From Bombella pluederhausensis (GTDB lineage Bacteria; Pseudomonadota; Alphaproteobacteria; Acetobacterales; Acetobacteraceae): a stretch of DNA of 64,000 nt. Below are positions 9,061 to 17,380 of the stretch, in pieces. The notes under the pieces are model-generated. The model was not told the DNA's origin. It did not search any database and saw only the letters and a list, made by a program, of their open reading frames with translations. Position 1 is the stretch's first letter, and each line of letters opens with the position of its first letter. The stretch covers positions 248,001 to 312,000 of the forward strand of contig NZ_JANIDY010000002.1 in the NCBI RefSeq assembly GCF_026385525.1, in the 5' to 3' direction. The translations under genes and the position numbers were made by a program.

Positions 9061-11441
9061 GTCGTTTTATCCATCAGTGTCTCAAGCCGGTTTCGGCTGT
9101 CCTAACGCTGGGCAGTGTTGCTGGGGGGGCATATGCTGCTGATACAACAACCCAACATCAGAATGGTCCTGCAACACCTTCAGGCGAGCAGCATACGGCA
9201 GATGCCGCTGTCACATCGGACCCGTCCATCAGCAATGCCCAGAAAGATGGTGTGCAGGCCACGAAAGTGGAGCGCATTCATGTCATCGGTCATCCGTTCA
9301 ACACGATGCATGCCGGGAATGACATGGGGCGTTTGCCGCAAGATGTCATGCATACGCCACAGACGATTGATGTGGTGCCTCGTGAGCTCATCAAGCAGCA
9401 AAATGTGAAGTCGCTGGATGAAGCCCTGCGTAACGTCCCCGGCATTACGGCTTCGGTCGGGGAAGGGGCTGGCGGCCTGAATGGGGATCAGTTCCTCATT
9501 CGTGGTTTTCCGGCACAGAACGATATTTATGAAGATGGTCTGCGGGATTTTGGTGTCTATTCCCGTGACAGCTTCAATTATGATTCCGTCAATGTCATCA
9601 AAGGGCCGTCTTCACAGGTCTTCGGTAACGGGACGACAGGCGGTGCCATCAATGTCGTGACCAAGACGCCAACGGTGAACGATCATTACAATGTGGATTT
9701 CAGCGGCGGGTCAGCGGATTATTTCCGTGGCACGGTGGATGTGAATAAGCGCATCAACGATACAACCGCTTTCCGTCTGGAAGGTATGGGGGCTTCCAAT
9801 AATGTCGTGGGGCGGGATCATGTCTGGGATCACCGCTGGGGCATTGCGCCGTCCGTGGCTTTTGGACTGGGAACAAAGACAACTGTTGTTCTTCAGGTAA
9901 CGCATGAGACGGATAACAGCATTCCGGATTACGGGATGCCGGTCGTCAAAGCCCGTGGTTCCGCTTATGGGCGGCCCATCTCGGAATATGGCGTGCCTCG
10001 TCAGAACTGGTATGGCAAGCAGCAGGATCATAACCATACGGATGACACGATGGAGACGCTGCGCCTGAAGCACATCTTCAGCGATCATCTGACATTCCAT
10101 AATGATCTACGCTTTGGTGAATATAGCCGTGACTTCGAGGCCTCCAAGGTCCAGTGCGGTACGAAGTGCGTTAATGCGCTGAATAGCGGGAATTATGGTG
10201 CCGGGGTGATTACCCGCAACACCAACGGAAGCGTGCCGCTGCCTTATAAACAGAACAGCTGGTCTTTTCAGGATGTCGCTTCTGTTCAGGCTGACTTCAA
10301 TACGGGCTTCCTGCGCCATCAGGTCGTGACCGGGTTTGACATGGAATATGTCCATGATTCCCGTCATCAGGATACGTATGAAGGGGTTTCTCTCACCCAT
10401 GCGATGCCAACGGCAAACATGCTGTATCCAGACCCGCATAATGTACCGGACGCTATGGTGCGCCGTGTGCCGGGGCGGGCCGACTCCATGCCTAACATTG
10501 CGGGTATCGGGAAGAAACCGGATAGCCGGGGCTACGGGTTCGATACGGGTATCTTCCTGTATGACCAGATTTGGCTGACGAAATGGGCCTCCATTAAGGG
10601 CGGGTTCCGTTGGGATCGCTGGCAGAGCAATTACTGGACATCCGGTCTTTCCGAGTTGCCGAACAACCCGGATAAGAGCTTCCCGCAGACAACAAATACC
10701 TTCAATCCCACGGCCAGCCTCGTGCTGACACCCACGAAATGGCAGACGGTCTATTTCACCTATGCCAGCTCCACCACACCGACCGGCATGTATGTGACCA
10801 GCGGGGCGATTCCGGTCCGTCCGGGGTCTCAGGGAACCGTGGATACCAAGCCACAGCGTGCCCGTCTGTATGAAGTGGGCAGCAAGTTCAGCCTGCTGCA
10901 TGACCGCCTTGGTGCAACCATCTCGCTGTTCCGTCTGGACAAAGATAATGCGCTGACGACAGACCCGGTTTCCAACTCCACCATCAATACGGGTGCTCAG
11001 CAGCGCAACCAGGGTATGGAGCTTTCCCTTGGTGGCATGATCCTGCCGGGCTGGAACATCACGGCGACTTATGCGCTGTATGACCCGAAGACATCGCCAA
11101 ATGGTGGTGGGAAGATGCATAATCAGATTCAGTATGTGCCGCATAATCAGGCGACTCTCTGGTCTGCTTATGAAGCCTTCCCCGGTACACCGTGGAACTT
11201 CACCATTGGCGGCGGCCTGACATGGCGTCAGGGTGTGTATCTGAATAACGACAACACGGCCAAGGTGCCTGCCAATGTGGATTTCGACTCTGTCATTTCC
11301 CATCATTTCGGGCGGCACTGGCAGGTGTCCCTCAACGGGTACAATCTGGCGAACCGTCTGAATTACAACAGTCTTTTCACCGGCTATGCCACACCGGCAC
11401 CGGGGCGGACATTCCTTGGCCGTCTGACCATGGATTATTGA
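9057..11441 (+). CDS. TonB-dependent siderophore receptor 3 of tandem array
   Basis: Third ferric-siderophore receptor, 794 residues from ATG 9057, the start matching MSRFIHQCLKPVSAVLTLG in its paralogues; an in-frame GTG at 9003 would add 18 residues with no paralogue support. It has a signal peptide ending AYA, a longer Thr/Ala-rich linker, a TonB-box-like ERIHVIGHPF, the plug domain and the barrel ending RLTMDY. It is nearly identical to receptor 2 in plug and late barrel strands and differs in loops (for example bases 10380-10500 and the QCGTKC pair). No terminator is visible before the dioxygenase gene 70-145 bases downstream, so the two may be co-transcribed, as fiu and ybiX are paired in E. 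coli. Substrate unknown. Confidence 0.93.
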   Translation: MSRFIHQCLKPVSAVLTLGSVAGGAYAADTTTQHQNGPATPSGEQHTADAAVTSDPSISNAQKDGVQATKVERIHVIGHPFNTMHAGNDMGRLPQDVMHTPQTIDVVPRELIKQQNVKSLDEALRNVPGITASVGEGAGGLNGDQFLIRGFPAQNDIYEDGLRDFGVYSRDSFNYDSVNVIKGPSSQVFGNGTTGGAINVVTKTPTVNDHYNVDFSGGSADYFRGTVDVNKRINDTTAFRLEGMGASNNVVGRDHVWDHRWGIAPSVAFGLGTKTTVVLQVTHETDNSIPDYGMPVVKARGSAYGRPISEYGVPRQNWYGKQQDHNHTDDTMETLRLKHIFSDHLTFHNDLRFGEYSRDFEASKVQCGTKCVNALNSGNYGAGVITRNTNGSVPLPYKQNSWSFQDVASVQADFNTGFLRHQVVTGFDMEYVHDSRHQDTYEGVSLTHAMPTANMLYPDPHNVPDAMVRRVPGRADSMPNIAGIGKKPDSRGYGFDTGIFLYDQIWLTKWASIKGGFRWDRWQSNYWTSGLSELPNNPDKSFPQTTNTFNPTASLVLTPTKWQTVYFTYASSTTPTGMYVTSGAIPVRPGSQGTVDTKPQRARLYEVGSKFSLLHDRLGATISLFRLDKDNALTTDPVSNSTINTGAQQRNQGMELSLGGMILPGWNITATYALYDPKTSPNGGGKMHNQIQYVPHNQATLWSAYEAFPGTPWNFTIGGGLTWRQGVYLNNDNTAKVPANVDFDSVISHHFGRHWQVSLNGYNLANRLNYNSLFTGYATPAPGRTFLGRLTMDY
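9345..9537 (+). repeat. Near-identical block shared with 6590-6782 (copy 2)
   Basis: Partner of the block in receptor 2; same frame and same plug-domain position, offset 2755 bases. Further high-identity stretches lie in the 3' thirds of both genes, around 8220-8420 versus 10955-11155. Confidence 0.85.
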
Positions 11442-11586
11442 GGATCGGGATCGGCCCTGCTGCCTGCATCTCTGGTCTTGAAACAGGCGGCTGAGGGTGT
11501 GAAGGTTTCACATGGAGCAGACATGTCTGTCTGCTCCTTTTCCTGTAGATGGCGGGGCACTAAGCCTGCCTGAAAGGCATGATCTC

Positions 11587-12270
11587 ATGATGTTGCATAT
11601 TCCGGGTGTTCTCACGGCAGCAGAACTGGCTGATCTGCGGTCTCGTCTTGCAGCGGGGGAATGGGTGGATGGCCGAGGCACTGCCGGGGCACAGTCAGGC
11701 AGTGTGAAGAATAATCTTCAGATCGCTCCGGACAGCCCATTGGGGAAGGAACTCTCCACTTTCGTGTTGCGCAAGCTGGGTACGAATCCGCTCTATAACA
11801 GTGCCGTGCTACCCCTGCGCCTCGTGCCACCGCTCTTTAACCGTTATGATGTGGGGATGAATTTCGGGGCGCATGTCGATAATGCGTTACGTCCCATTCC
11901 CGGTACGGGGCAGCGCATCCGCACGGATGTGTCCAGCACGCTCTTTATTTCCGATCTTGATGAATATGACGGGGGCGAACTGGTCCTTCACGGGCCGTCA
12001 GAAGAAAAAAGAGTACGCCTGCCTGCGGGGGACATGATCGTCTATCCCACCACGGCCCTGCATACGGTTACCCCCGTGACACGAGGCAGCCGTTGGGGGT
12101 CTTTCTTCTGGGCGCAGTCTGTCATTCGCTCGCAGGAACATCGGTCCATCCTGTTTGATCTGGACCAGAGCATCATGGCCCTGACCCAGAGTCACGGTCC
12201 TAAGAATGCAGAAGTACTCCGTCTGACCAACGTCTATCACAATCTTCTGCGGACATGGGCCGAGATGTGA
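11587..12270 (+). CDS. piuC: Fe(II)-dependent dioxygenase, PiuC/YbiX type (PKHD hydroxylase)
   Basis: Non-haem iron, 2-oxoglutarate-type dioxygenase. The family is linked to iron uptake: ybiX sits beside the catecholate receptor gene fiu in E. coli, and piuC beside piuA in other bacteria; its substrate is not settled. From ATG 11587 the product is 227 residues (E. coli YbiX is about 225) and opens MMLHIPGVLTAAEL, matching the family start. Iron ligands are visible as H96-x-D98 (GAHVDNAL) and H159 (ALHTVTP), with Arg in TRGSR as likely co-substrate ligand. An in-frame ATG at 11512 with AAGG before it would add 25 residues. Its place after receptor 3 suggests a role in handling the imported siderophore. 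It converges on the next receptor gene. Confidence 0.9.
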   Translation: MMLHIPGVLTAAELADLRSRLAAGEWVDGRGTAGAQSGSVKNNLQIAPDSPLGKELSTFVLRKLGTNPLYNSAVLPLRLVPPLFNRYDVGMNFGAHVDNALRPIPGTGQRIRTDVSSTLFISDLDEYDGGELVLHGPSEEKRVRLPAGDMIVYPTTALHTVTPVTRGSRWGSFFWAQSVIRSQEHRSILFDLDQSIMALTQSHGPKNAEVLRLTNVYHNLLRTWAEM

Positions 12271-12277
12271 GATTCTG

Positions 12278-12298
12278 GCCCGTTTCTTAGAAGCGGGC
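12278..12298. terminator. Hairpin at the convergent gene ends
   Basis: GCCCGTTTC (12278-12286) and GAAGCGGGC (12290-12298) form a 9-bp stem with one G-U pair; the three-base loop is the stop codon of the minus-strand receptor. No T run on either side, so termination from it is uncertain. Confidence 0.35.
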
Positions 12299-14782
12299 TG
12301 ACACATCCAGATAGTAATAGCCTCCATTAATACCCAGCTGGGACGTGCTCATGTAATATTTGGGTGCGCCCAGATAGCGGTTCCCACGTGGAACTTTGCT
12401 GGGGAAGGCGGCGAAGATGTTGTTCCCGCCCAGTGTGGCACTCCATATCTTGGTGATGTTGTAGGTCACGGACAGATTGGTCGTCCATTTCGGTTTGTTA
12501 TGGAACTGGAGATAATCCGTGGTGGAAGCGGTCGAGGTATTGTTGTTCTTGTAATAGGTCAGGGCGGAGGTTGTTTGACCGTACCGGATTTCATGCAAGG
12601 CAACGGCCCAGCGATGGGCGGGTGAGACCCATGTTCCACCAAAGATGATCTTGCTGCGAGGATAGGCGGTCGTGATGTAAGCCCGGCTGGGTGCATTGAG
12701 AACCGGCGTGCCATCACTCCGAACGGCCTGATGGCGTAGCCTTGTGCGGTTGAGATTGATGGCGGCATCCCAGTTGATGCGGCCAGCATTGCGAAGTTTT
12801 GTGGTGTAGGTGATGGTCATGTCCATGCCCTGCGTGCGGGTATTGGCCACATTGGCGAACCACTGGGTGGACAGGTTGTTGTTGGTAATGTTGGCGGGCA
12901 GGTCTGTAATGCCATTGGCGGCCAGCACATTGGCGGCTTCTACGCCGTAGAGATTATTTCCGGGAAGGATGCGGCCCCTTAGGTCGATCTGGTAAAAGTC
13001 GGTCGTGACATGCAGCCCTTTGAAGGGCTCGGCAATGATGCCGCCTTCCACATTTGTGCTCTGTTCCGGTTTCAGGCGCTGGGCACCGCTGGCCAGGGCG
13101 CCGGGGGATGTGGCCGCTACAAGCCCACGGGCAACTGTCGGGGAGAGGGTCAGGGCTGAATAATGTTCTTGTGCTAATGTCGGTGCATGGAACCCATTGC
13201 TGAAGGTTCCTCGGAAGGCCAGACGTTTTGACACATCATAGCGGGTAGAAATCTTGCCTGTCTGGGTATTGCCGACATCCGTGTAATGTTCGTAGCGCCC
13301 AGCCATGTCCAGCTGCCAGTGTTTTGTCAGATGGGTGGAAATATCGACATAGCCGGATACCACGTCACGGTTGGAGTTGCCTGCACTGCGGGGATTTGTT
13401 CCGGCAAGGGACAGGCTGGTCCCACCGCCATAGGTGCTGGCACTGGACCCCTCGGCAATGGAGTAGGCTTCATAACGGTAGCCTGCTCCCCCGGCGATAT
13501 TGATGCTGTGGGGCCAGAAGGAAAGATAGAGCTTCCGGCTCAGGTTCAGCTCATTGTTCCATTGTGTGTCATTGAAGCCCTGCACTTTGTTATAGGTTGT
13601 TTGTAGGGCGGAGGCAGGCAGCGCTTTGTTGGCGTCATTCTTCAGGCCGATATTATCGAAATCCCGCCCATAGGTGCTGGAAAGGTCCCAGTGCCACCCT
13701 ACCAGACGACCTTTCAGCCCTGCCGTGATTTCAAAATCATTTTCTTCCAGCGTCTGAAGGGGAGAGTAGCCGTCTGGATAGAGGGCGGCATAGCCGGGTG
13801 TGCTGGCGAGGGACGAAGGCAGACGGTAATTCTGGAAGGCCTCCGCATGGCGATGGGCATAGGTAGCCGTGCTGTAAAGCTGGAGCGTGTTGGTGATGTC
13901 ATAGCCTGCATTGATGGCAACAGACTGTCGTGTCTGCTCCGGCTGACTCAGGATTTTGTTGACGGTCGTTCCTGTCCGGCTGTCCGGCGCAGAGCGGAAG
14001 CTATGGTCCTGATGGACAAGATCGCCACTGACATGAACAAAGCCACGGTCCTGTGCAAAAGCAGCCCCACCATCAATGAAGATGCCCTGCTGGTACCCAT
14101 CGCCATCACTGGTAATGCCGCTGTTGGAACGTATCGTCAGGCCGTGATCCTGCTTTTTGAGGATGATGTTCACCACGCCTGCAATGGCATCGGACCCGTA
14201 CTGAGCAGAGGCCCCATCTCTCAGCACTTCGATATGATCGATGGCGGAGAGGGGGATCATGTCGATGTCGGTGGGGGTCGTACCCTGCTGGGGGCCGCTA
14301 TCGGCATAGATGTTGGCAGTGGTATGCCGCCGGTGCCCATTGACGAGGATCAGCGTCTCATTGGAACTCAGCCCTCGCAGACTGATGGAATCCGTCAGGG
14401 CTCCCGCATCAAACCCTCCTGTGGGGACGGTGAGGGAAGGCAGAAGGAGCTGCATGGCATCTCGCAGGGTTGGCTGCCCTGTGCTGGTCAGTTGCTTGCT
14501 GGAGACGATATCAACGGGTGCAATGGAATCACGGGCCTTTTTCCCGATCTCTCGCGTACCAGTGACGATGAGGGTCTCTGTTCCACCCTGTACTGACCGG
14601 ACCTGCTTCTGATGGAGAGGGGAAGCAGCGTGCTTTTTCGGAGCCTTTGTCTTTTTCTGTTCGATCTGCTGGCCCGTGGTGGCAGCATTTGCCTGAAGGG
14701 ACAGACAAGGGAGACATCCCAGACCGAGACCCAGCAGGGAGGGGAGAGCCGAAAGACGGTAAGAGAGGAACAGGGAACGCAT
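12287..14782 (-). CDS. TonB-dependent receptor, unrelated to the tandem three
   Basis: Outer-membrane TonB-dependent transporter, 831 residues from ATG 14782, chosen because a signal peptide (MRSLFLSYRLSALPSLLGLG... to ANA) begins there; the frame stays open upstream to 14917 but without signal-peptide character, and neither start has a clear ribosome binding site. After a Lys/Gln-rich linker comes a TonB-box-like ETLIVTGTRE and a plug domain with DSISLRGLSSNETLILVNG, IPLSAIDHIEVLRDGASAQY and GSDAIAGVVNIILKK. The barrel ends YYLDVSARF. The plug style is that of receptors for iron complexes, cobalamin or carbohydrates; the sequence does not settle which. It differs clearly from receptors 1-3, so it is not part of that duplication. 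No Fur-type box is seen upstream. Confidence 0.9.
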   Translation of the reverse strand: MRSLFLSYRLSALPSLLGLGLGCLPCLSLQANAATTGQQIEQKKTKAPKKHAASPLHQKQVRSVQGGTETLIVTGTREIGKKARDSIAPVDIVSSKQLTSTGQPTLRDAMQLLLPSLTVPTGGFDAGALTDSISLRGLSSNETLILVNGHRRHTTANIYADSGPQQGTTPTDIDMIPLSAIDHIEVLRDGASAQYGSDAIAGVVNIILKKQDHGLTIRSNSGITSDGDGYQQGIFIDGGAAFAQDRGFVHVSGDLVHQDHSFRSAPDSRTGTTVNKILSQPEQTRQSVAINAGYDITNTLQLYSTATYAHRHAEAFQNYRLPSSLASTPGYAALYPDGYSPLQTLEENDFEITAGLKGRLVGWHWDLSSTYGRDFDNIGLKNDANKALPASALQTTYNKVQGFNDTQWNNELNLSRKLYLSFWPHSINIAGGAGYRYEAYSIAEGSSASTYGGGTSLSLAGTNPRSAGNSNRDVVSGYVDISTHLTKHWQLDMAGRYEHYTDVGNTQTGKISTRYDVSKRLAFRGTFSNGFHAPTLAQEHYSALTLSPTVARGLVAATSPGALASGAQRLKPEQSTNVEGGIIAEPFKGLHVTTDFYQIDLRGRILPGNNLYGVEAANVLAANGITDLPANITNNNLSTQWFANVANTRTQGMDMTITYTTKLRNAGRINWDAAINLNRTRLRHQAVRSDGTPVLNAPSRAYITTAYPRSKIIFGGTWVSPAHRWAVALHEIRYGQTTSALTYYKNNNTSTASTTDYLQFHNKPKWTTNLSVTYNITKIWSATLGGNNIFAAFPSKVPRGNRYLGAPKYYMSTSQLGINGGYYYLDVSARF

Positions 14783-15209
14783 TACGGAGGCGGTGCTTTC
14801 CAGTAGGTGTTGGCTAGGAGGTAGGGCGTGTTCAGATGAAGGATGGCTAAACCATCGTGAATGAGCGTGGAATATGGAAACAACATCTTTTTGCAAATTA
14901 TGACATGATCTGTCCAAAGACTAGGACTTATGGGCAGTATAGGATGTCGCATGATACGAAAAGCATGTTATTGTGTTTTCATGAACACACAATAAACTAT
15001 TATAAATAGTATTATATAGCACCCTGTCGGCTGGAACGGGCAGGGAGGTGACCTGACTATGAGGCCGATCGGATAAAGTGCAGGAGCTATAAAGAAAGCG
15101 GTATATACACCGCATCCTGTCTTTTGGCAGGGATACGGCAGGTGAAGACGGGGCGGCAGCGGGGAGATGTCCCCGCTCAAGGCCCGTTCACGTCCCGATG
15201 GTTGAGGCT
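14783..15209. other. 427-base gap between receptor 4 and minE
   Basis: No convincing gene here; short open frames on both strands lack ribosome binding sites and any recognisable domain. The region should hold the receptor 4 promoter. It contains the two AT-rich dyads at 14968-15010 and a GC-rich hairpin AGCGGGGA/TCCCCGCT at 15158-15177 with loop GATG, just past the minE stop and without a T run, possibly the 3' end of the min transcript. Confidence 0.5.
14968..15010. promoter_or_regulatory. Two adjacent AT-rich dyads upstream of receptor 4
   Basis: TTATTGTGT (14968-14976) and ACACAATAA (14987-14995) are perfect arms around a 10-base spacer that itself holds TTCATGAA. Directly next, ACTATT-ATA-AATAGT (14996-15010) is a perfect 6-3-6 repeat. 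They lie in the gap between receptor 4 (minus) and the end of minE and could be operator sites. No known consensus is recognised. Confidence 0.4.
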
Positions 15210-15518
15210 TTACAGGTCCTCATTGGGGGTCATGGTGGAAACTTGTGCCCTCAGGCCACTCTGGGGCACCTGAATGTCGATTTCCAGCTTGGAGCATTTC
15301 TGCCCCCGGTCCAGTTTGATCTGGACATTGTCTTCATCAATGGAAACATGCCGGGCCAGAACCTCAAGGATTTCCGCATGAAGCGTGCGCAGGAGGGTTG
15401 ATTCCCCTCCTTCCTGAGCCTCCCGCTCGTGCGCAAGCAGGATCTGCAACCGGTCACGGGCAACATTGCTGCTTGTGTCGGAGCGTTTCCGGCTGAAAAA
15501 ACTGTCCAGAAAACTCAT
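15210..15518 (-). CDS. minE: Cell division topological specificity factor MinE
   Basis: Regulates MinD ATPase and drives pole-to-pole Min oscillation so the septum forms at mid-cell. The 102-residue product begins [12 protein letters not shown], the short membrane-binding amphipathic segment, followed by the MinD-binding region ([14 protein letters not shown]) and the beta-rich dimerisation domain ([21 protein letters not shown]). Length is slightly above the roughly 88-residue E. coli form. Its ATG overlaps the minD stop (ATGA), so translation is probably coupled. Last gene of minC-minD-minE. Confidence 0.95.
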   Translation of the reverse strand: MSFLDSFFSRKRSDTSSNVARDRLQILLAHEREAQEGGESTLLRTLHAEILEVLARHVSIDEDNVQIKLDRGQKCSKLEIDIQVPQSGLRAQVSTMTPNEDL

Positions 15519-16330
15519 GAGCCCCTCTTTTTGAAAATACGGTCAAACAGGCCACGTTTTTCCGTTGGGATGGTGACAGGAATATCCTTGCCTTCCAGTC
15601 GTTCGACAGCCTCAAAATAGGCAATGGCCGGGGCACTTTCCGGTGAGGCAAAGGTAACGGGTGCGCCTACGTTCGATGCCTTGAGGACATCTTCACTTTC
15701 GGGGATCACACCCAGTAGTGGCAGGGAGAGGATGCCTACGACATCTTCAACACTCAGCATCTCGCCACGCGCGGCACGGCTGGGGTCATAGCGTGTTACG
15801 AGGAGGTGCTTTTCAATGGTTTCGCCCTTCTGGGCACGGGCTGTCTGGCTGTCCAGCATCCCGATGATGCGGTCGGAGTCACGGACAGAGCTGACTTCAG
15901 GGTTTGTCACGATCACGGCATAGTCGGCGTGGTGCATGGCAAGCCGTGCGCCTCGTTCGATCCCTGCCGGGCTGTCACACAGGATCCAGTCGAAACGCTC
16001 CCGCAGCTCTTTCATCACTCTGGCGACCCCGTCACTCGTCAGGGCGTCTTTGTCCCGTGTCTGGGAAGCGGGGAGGATGGACAGGGTGTCGCAGCGTTTG
16101 TCCCGGATCAGGGCCTGATTGAGAGTGGCTTCATCCTGAATGACGTTGATGAGGTCGAACACGACACGGCGTTCCACACCCATGATGAGGTCCAGATTAC
16201 GCAGCCCGACATCAAAATCGACCACAACCACATTCTGTCCGCTGCGTGCCAGAGCGGCGCCGAGGGCGGCTGTCGTTGTTGTTTTGCCAACGCCCCCTTT
16301 ACCGGATGTAACAACGACGATCTTTGCCAT
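15515..16330 (-). CDS. minD: Septum site-determining ATPase MinD
   Basis: ParA-type ATPase that binds the membrane when ATP-bound and recruits MinC and MinE. Residues 10-17 (GKGGVGKT region) are the deviant Walker A motif, [11 protein letters not shown] the switch I/A' region, and [14 protein letters not shown] the switch II/Walker B part. The C-terminal [11 protein letters not shown] fits the amphipathic membrane-targeting helix. The length of 271 residues matches the family. It is separated from minC by 180 bases with several dyads, which may hold an additional promoter or a processing signal, and it overlaps minE by four bases. Confidence 0.97.
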   Translation of the reverse strand: MAKIVVVTSGKGGVGKTTTTAALGAALARSGQNVVVVDFDVGLRNLDLIMGVERRVVFDLINVIQDEATLNQALIRDKRCDTLSILPASQTRDKDALTSDGVARVMKELRERFDWILCDSPAGIERGARLAMHHADYAVIVTNPEVSSVRDSDRIIGMLDSQTARAQKGETIEKHLLVTRYDPSRAARGEMLSVEDVVGILSLPLLGVIPESEDVLKASNVGAPVTFASPESAPAIAYFEAVERLEGKDIPVTIPTEKRGLFDRIFKKRGS

Positions 16331-16510
16331 GAAATTCTCAGCTTTCCTGCAACCGGCTTTTCAGCCTTGTGTTATACATCGTAATGGATGATTAAGGTTT
16401 TGATAAGAAAACCTCGCTCTTTGCTCCGTATTGTACAGCGGCACTAAAGAATTGATAAGGTGCGCTGTATAAAAAATGAATAAATTTTCGGGCCCGAAAG
16501 TAAAAAAACA
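16331..16510 (-). promoter_or_regulatory. minC-minD gap with three inverted repeats
   Basis: Three dyads lie here: AGGTTTT-GATAAG-AAAACCT (16395-16414, perfect arms); TACAGC-G-GCAC with GTGC-GCTGTA (16434-16469, one bulged base); and the palindrome TTTCGGGCCCGAAA (16486-16499), flanked by A/T runs and placed 12 bases after the minC stop. The last could weakly terminate minC. No clean -35/-10 pair for minD is seen on the minus strand. Confidence 0.45.
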
Positions 16511-17293
16511 TCAGGACTTAACAACGCCAGCCTGAAGGGGCACGACTTTCAGGTGTTCATTCTCCAGATAAACCTGAGACGCCTTGCCGATAGGCTCATC
16601 CGGCATTTCTTCAGCAACCATATAAAAGCCATCTATGGCAAGAAGTTCGGCTTCCATTTTGGCGGTATAGATGCGTGCCTGTGGGTGGCCGTCCACGCCT
16701 GCAATAGCTCTGCCTCGTAATGGGCCATAAACATGAATAGACCCGCCAGCAATGATTTCAGCACCGGATGATACCGCACCAAGAATGATAACATCACCAT
16801 CCGGGTTATGGATGGACTGACCAGACCGCACGACCCGGTTAACAATCAGCGGTTCACGGAGTGTTGGCGTGGTGGGAGGCGTGTCCTTGTTATCTTCCTC
16901 TGGCAGGGTGACGGGGCCGCTGGGTCGGCCACCCCGTAGTTCGATCGGCCATTCCCACGATTGGAGAGCCCGCCAGTGCGGGTCTGCCCCTTCAATGCCG
17001 ATCAGATGAACATGCCTCTGGCGGAGTTCCTGCTGGAAGTCTACCAGCCCCTCGGTATTTTCATTAAGCAGGCTGAGGTCCAGAATGACGGGTTGACGGT
17101 TGAAGAACCCGGCAGCCCGCCTCATATGCTCATCCAGCCCAGCAAGCCAGTCCTTCAGGGGGGCTTCAGGCGACAGGATGAGAGCCAGAAAGGACCGGCC
17201 ACGGGCGCGGATGGTCATGGTATTGGATTTCTGGGCTTGCACTGCTGACGCATCTGACGGATGAAGCTGCTGAGATGCTGATGGGCTGGACAT
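16511..17293 (-). CDS. minC: Septum site-determining protein MinC
   Basis: Inhibitor of FtsZ polymerisation, brought to the membrane by MinD to block polar septation. The 260-residue product has an N-terminal FtsZ-inhibiting domain (about residues 25-115), a Pro/Thr-rich linker (about 125-150) and the C-terminal beta-helix that binds MinD, with the diagnostic run VRSGQSIHNPDGDVIILGAV and GGSIHVYGPLRGRA. First gene of the min cluster on the minus strand. The start at 17293 has no strong ribosome binding site; an in-frame Met at residue 26 (MTIRARG) is an alternative. It is divergent from the FzlA-like gene, with 87 bases between. Confidence 0.93.
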   Translation of the reverse strand: MSSPSASQQLHPSDASAVQAQKSNTMTIRARGRSFLALILSPEAPLKDWLAGLDEHMRRAAGFFNRQPVILDLSLLNENTEGLVDFQQELRQRHVHLIGIEGADPHWRALQSWEWPIELRGGRPSGPVTLPEEDNKDTPPTTPTLREPLIVNRVVRSGQSIHNPDGDVIILGAVSSGAEIIAGGSIHVYGPLRGRAIAGVDGHPQARIYTAKMEAELLAIDGFYMVAEEMPDEPIGKASQVYLENEHLKVVPLQAGVVKS

Positions 17294-17380
17294 GAAGTGA
17301 TGGTCACCGTAGCTGTGTTCGGACTAGATATGAAAGTGTCTCTTATGTTCCCCAGAACAGACGTGCCGTAGGAAAGACAT

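Noticed and set aside
14921-15180. Two short minus-strand frames in the receptor 4-minE gap
   Set aside because: No ribosome binding site, Cys- and Ser-rich compositions without domains, and they overlap the AT-rich dyads.
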